From JAHEJB01 sp037969195 (GTDB lineage: Bacteria; Bacteroidota; Rhodothermia; Rhodothermales; Rubricoccaceae), in the NCBI GenBank assembly GCA_037969195.1, contig JBBKWZ010000074.1, forward strand, positions 1-7,134: a stretch of DNA of 7,134 bases. The letters are read 5' to 3'. The translations under genes and the position numbers were made by a program. The notes below the pieces were generated by a model that did no database searches, was not told where the DNA came from, and was given only the letters and a program-made list of their open reading frames with translations. Shown one piece after another: positions 4,819 through 7,134 of the stretch; position 1 is the stretch's first letter, and every line of letters starts with the position of its first letter.

Positions 4819-6767
4819 ACGACCAACCGTGCGAAGTACGCAATCAGCCCAACGAACAGTGCGAATGCCAACCACGGCCCTAAGGCACCGGCCCATTCGT
4901 AGCCAATCGTCCACGGAGTTTGGCCACGCGAGACCGCATAGCCTGCAGCTCCGGCGATGACCACGCCAATAAGTCCCTCGCCGCCGACAAGCCCCGAGCC
5001 GAAGAGGATGCCCCGGTCGCGGCGGGCGGTTTTCTCTTCCTCTGAGGATGCCCGACCCTTCAGCGTGAGGCGCAGCAACCCGCCGAGGAACACAGGAAAC
5101 ATGGTGGAGACCGGCAGATAAACGCCGACGGCAAACGGCAATGACGGGATACGGAAGATCTCCGCGACCACCGCGATTCCCGCACCAATGGCCACCAATG
5201 TCCATGGCAGTGACTGAGCAAGAACGCCGTCGATGACGAGCTGCATGAGCGTGGCCTGTGGAGCGGGAAGTTCTTCGCCGCCGAAGCCGTAGGCGTTTCC
5301 GAGCAGTAACACCGTGAGCGCCACGAACGCTGCCGACGTGAGCACGCCGGCCAACTCTCCAACCTGCTGCCTTCGAGGCGTGGCTCCTAACAGAAAGCCT
5401 GTCTTGAGGTCTTGTGATGTATCGCCTGCGATGGAGGCCGCGATGGCTACGACCGCACCGACCGTCAAGGCCGCCACCTTGCCCGCATCATCCGTCCAGC
5501 CGAGAAGGAGGAAAACGGATGCTGTTCCGAGAAGAGTCGCAATCGTCATCCCACTCGTGGGATTGGAGGTCACGCCGACAAGGCCAACGATTCTGGAACT
5601 GACCGTGACAAAGAAAAACGCGAAGACAATAACCAGCAGCGCCGCCAGCGCACGGCCAAGGGGCATTTCGATAGTGCTGAACGCTTGTGGCACAAGTGTG
5701 AGGACCAGAAAGATCACCACCGCGCCGATGGCGACAACTTTGAGCGGAAGATCTTGCTGGGTACGCGGGATGGCTGGTTGGTCGCCGTCCACGCCCATGC
5801 GCTCGCGGATTTGCTTGGTACCGATCCGGAAGCTCTCGATCATCGTCGGAATGCTCTTGATCAGCGTTATCAATCCACCCGCCGCGACGGCGCCCGCACC
5901 TATGTAGCGGACATAGCGAGTCCAGATCTCGCTCGCGGACATCTCGGCGATCGTCTTCACAGTCTCCGGGAAGAGCGGATCAACTCTCCCTTCACCCCAC
6001 GTCGCGATTATGGGAATAATGACCAGCCACGAAAGCAGTCCGCCGCCTACCATGATCGTGGCAATCCGCGGCCCAAGGATGTAACCGACGCCAAAGAGCG
6101 CGGCACTAACATCGCTGCCAAGCTGCCCTTTCTTGAGAAACGGTATGTGGACTTCCAGCTCATCCGGGACAGCTCTGAGCCAGCCAGTCAAGCCCTTTAA
6201 TACTGCACCGACGCCCAGGCCCAGGAATACATTCTTCGCGCCTGCGCCACCCGATTCGCTTGCTTTAAGAACCTCAGCGCATGCTGTTCCTTCGGGGTAC
6301 GGAAGGTTCGGATGCTCCTTGACGATGAGGTAGCGTCGTAGCGGAATCATGAACAAAACACCCAGCAGCCCGCCGCACATTGCCAGCAGCGTGATCTGAA
6401 CGACGTTCGTGTCGAATCCCCAGAGGAACAGTGCCGGCAGGGTAAAGATGACACCACTCGCCACGGAGCTCGATGCCGAGCCCACCGTCTGCGACATGTT
6501 GGCTTCAAGGATGCTGCTCTTCACTCCTGCAGCACGCAGCGCCCGGAAAAGCGCCACCGTCATCACCGCGACGGGGATCGATGTCGAGATCGTCAGCCCA
6601 GCCCGTAGCCCTAGGTAAGCGTTCGCCGCTCCAAATAAAATCCCAAAAATGACGCCGGCAACCAACGCTTTTAGCGTTGCCTCGGCCGGGGACTCGGCTG
6701 CCGAGATATAGGGTTCGGGGATTGCGCCTTCGTCTTTGGCTAGCGGCGAGGAAGGCGTTTCAGACAC
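4800..6767 (-). CDS. OPT-family membrane transporter
   Basis: The protein is a polytopic inner-membrane transporter of the oligopeptide transporter (OPT) superfamily. Its 655 residues carry roughly 14-16 hydrophobic segments. Family signatures are GAANAYLGLRAGLTIS (46-61), the loop VKEHPNLPYPEGTACAEVLK in the first half, NPTSGM (402-407) and GDTSQDLKTGFLLGATPRRQ from residue 448. The length is normal and nothing is missing. OPT proteins import peptides or metal-chelate compounds by proton coupling. The substrate of this bacterial branch is not known, and the sequence does not settle it. The start is GTG at 6767, the only candidate after an in-frame stop at 6785-6783; there is no clear Shine-Dalgarno. 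The 96 nt upstream (6863-6768) show no convincing promoter or terminator. The gene lies before the riboswitch promoter and is not under its control. Confidence 0.93.
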   Translation of the reverse strand: MSETPSSPLAKDEGAIPEPYISAAESPAEATLKALVAGVIFGILFGAANAYLGLRAGLTISTSIPVAVMTVALFRALRAAGVKSSILEANMSQTVGSASSSVASGVIFTLPALFLWGFDTNVVQITLLAMCGGLLGVLFMIPLRRYLIVKEHPNLPYPEGTACAEVLKASESGGAGAKNVFLGLGVGAVLKGLTGWLRAVPDELEVHIPFLKKGQLGSDVSAALFGVGYILGPRIATIMVGGGLLSWLVIIPIIATWGEGRVDPLFPETVKTIAEMSASEIWTRYVRYIGAGAVAAGGLITLIKSIPTMIESFRIGTKQIRERMGVDGDQPAIPRTQQDLPLKVVAIGAVVIFLVLTLVPQAFSTIEMPLGRALAALLVIVFAFFFVTVSSRIVGLVGVTSNPTSGMTIATLLGTASVFLLLGWTDDAGKVAALTVGAVVAIAASIAGDTSQDLKTGFLLGATPRRQQVGELAGVLTSAAFVALTVLLLGNAYGFGGEELPAPQATLMQLVIDGVLAQSLPWTLVAIGAGIAVVAEIFRIPSLPFAVGVYLPVSTMFPVFLGGLLRLTLKGRASSEEEKTARRDRGILFGSGLVGGEGLIGVVIAGAAGYAVSRGQTPWTIGYEWAGALGPWLAFALFVGLIAYFARLVVKKPSP

Positions 6768-6863
6768 GAGGCTCGGGTGAAATCATCAGTTTGGGTTGGG
6801 CGAAGTTAGGCACGGGCGTCGAAACGAGGGTTTGATCATCTCCGCTCCCGCAAATCCGGCTGG

Positions 6864-7134
6864 CTAGAGATGAACCGTCTCTCCCCGCTTAGGCATTCGA
6901 ACATCTTTGTATCCCGCGCCATGCATCGCGCTCCCCAGGAGTTCCTGTCGGGCAAGATCGACGTGGACGAGGAAGATGGTTTGCAGGCGCTCCTGGTCCA
7001 GCTTCGAAGTGAAATCCAGGATGCCAGGTTCGTCGGCGTGGGCGGAGAAGTAGTTCAACACAACCACTTCGGCTTTCAGCTTGTGTGATTCGCCAAAGAT
7101 GATTACCTCGCGTTGCTTCTCGACAATCCTCCGT
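6864..7134 (-). CDS. MBL-fold/beta-CASP RNA-specificity hydrolase, C-terminal end (partial)
   Basis: The reading frame is open from the window edge and gives the last 89 residues before TAG at 6866. The segment matches the C-terminal RMMBL region of metallo-beta-lactamase-fold, beta-CASP proteins (CPSF/Ysh1-like RNA exonucleases). RRIVEKQREVIIFGE is followed by a strand leading to NYFSAHADEPGILDF, which holds the conserved SAHAD histidine-aspartate motif. FLVHVD follows, with the late conserved histidine, and then the closing GYKDVRMPKRGETVHL. In relatives the late motif is usually VHGE; here it reads VHVD. The active-site HxHxDH motif lies outside the window. RNA processing or decay is the family role. 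The true start is not visible; the GTG at 7067 is internal. Confidence 0.85.
   Translation of the reverse strand, partial: RRIVEKQREVIIFGESHKLKAEVVVLNYFSAHADEPGILDFTSKLDQERLQTIFLVHVDLARQELLGSAMHGAGYKDVRMPKRGETVHL

Noticed and set aside
5314..6200. Overlapping plus-strand open frames opposite the OPT transporter
   Set aside because: Composition is biased towards T, A, P and R, there is no recognisable domain, and the opposite strand encodes an intact conserved transporter.
6768..6863. Terminator after the MBL-fold gene
   Set aside because: Only a 5-bp AGAGA/TCTCT pairing around the stop region is visible, with no T-run after it.

Overview
All recognisable genes lie on the minus strand. I see no tRNA, rRNA, CRISPR array or insertion sequence. 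The organism is probably in the Bacteroidota/Rhodothermota group with moderate GC. The basis is a BtuB-type receptor paired with a surface-lipoprotein beta-propeller of BtuG type, a promoter resembling the TTG/TAnnTTTG pattern of that group, and genes with weak or no Shine-Dalgarno sequences. This placement is inference.

Layout in the direction of transcription, from high to low coordinates: (1) 7134-6864, the C-terminal end of an MBL-fold/beta-CASP RNA-processing-type hydrolase, cut by the window edge. (2) 6767-4800, an OPT-family membrane transporter with a GTG start. (3) 4781-4376, a roughly 400-nt regulatory leader holding a promoter, a cobalamin riboswitch, an antiterminator candidate and an intrinsic terminator that touches the next start codon. 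(4) 4378-1177, a tight three-gene unit under that riboswitch: a BtuB-like TonB-dependent receptor, a BtuG-like lipoprotein and a 70-residue BFD-like [2Fe-2S] protein, with gaps of 6 and 7 nt. (5) 1116-1094, a second intrinsic terminator. (6) 1076-1, the N-terminal 358 residues of the translational GTPase TypA/BipA, cut by the window edge.

The central unit reads as a vitamin B12 capture operon. The lipoprotein would bind cobalamin at the cell surface, the TonB-dependent barrel would import it, and the riboswitch would shut the operon off when cobalamin is plentiful. The role of the iron-sulfur protein is unknown. Electron supply for cobalt reduction is one possibility.

The most unusual points are these. 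The short hairpin loop of the riboswitch that normally sits between the CCGG arms is replaced by 85 nt of ATGG/CCAT-rich sequence that itself folds into a long hairpin. The riboswitch terminator hairpin contains the likely Shine-Dalgarno of btuB, and its U-tract runs into the TTG start codon. A small BFD-like gene is attached to a BtuB-BtuG pair. A second intrinsic terminator lies only 17 nt ahead of typA.
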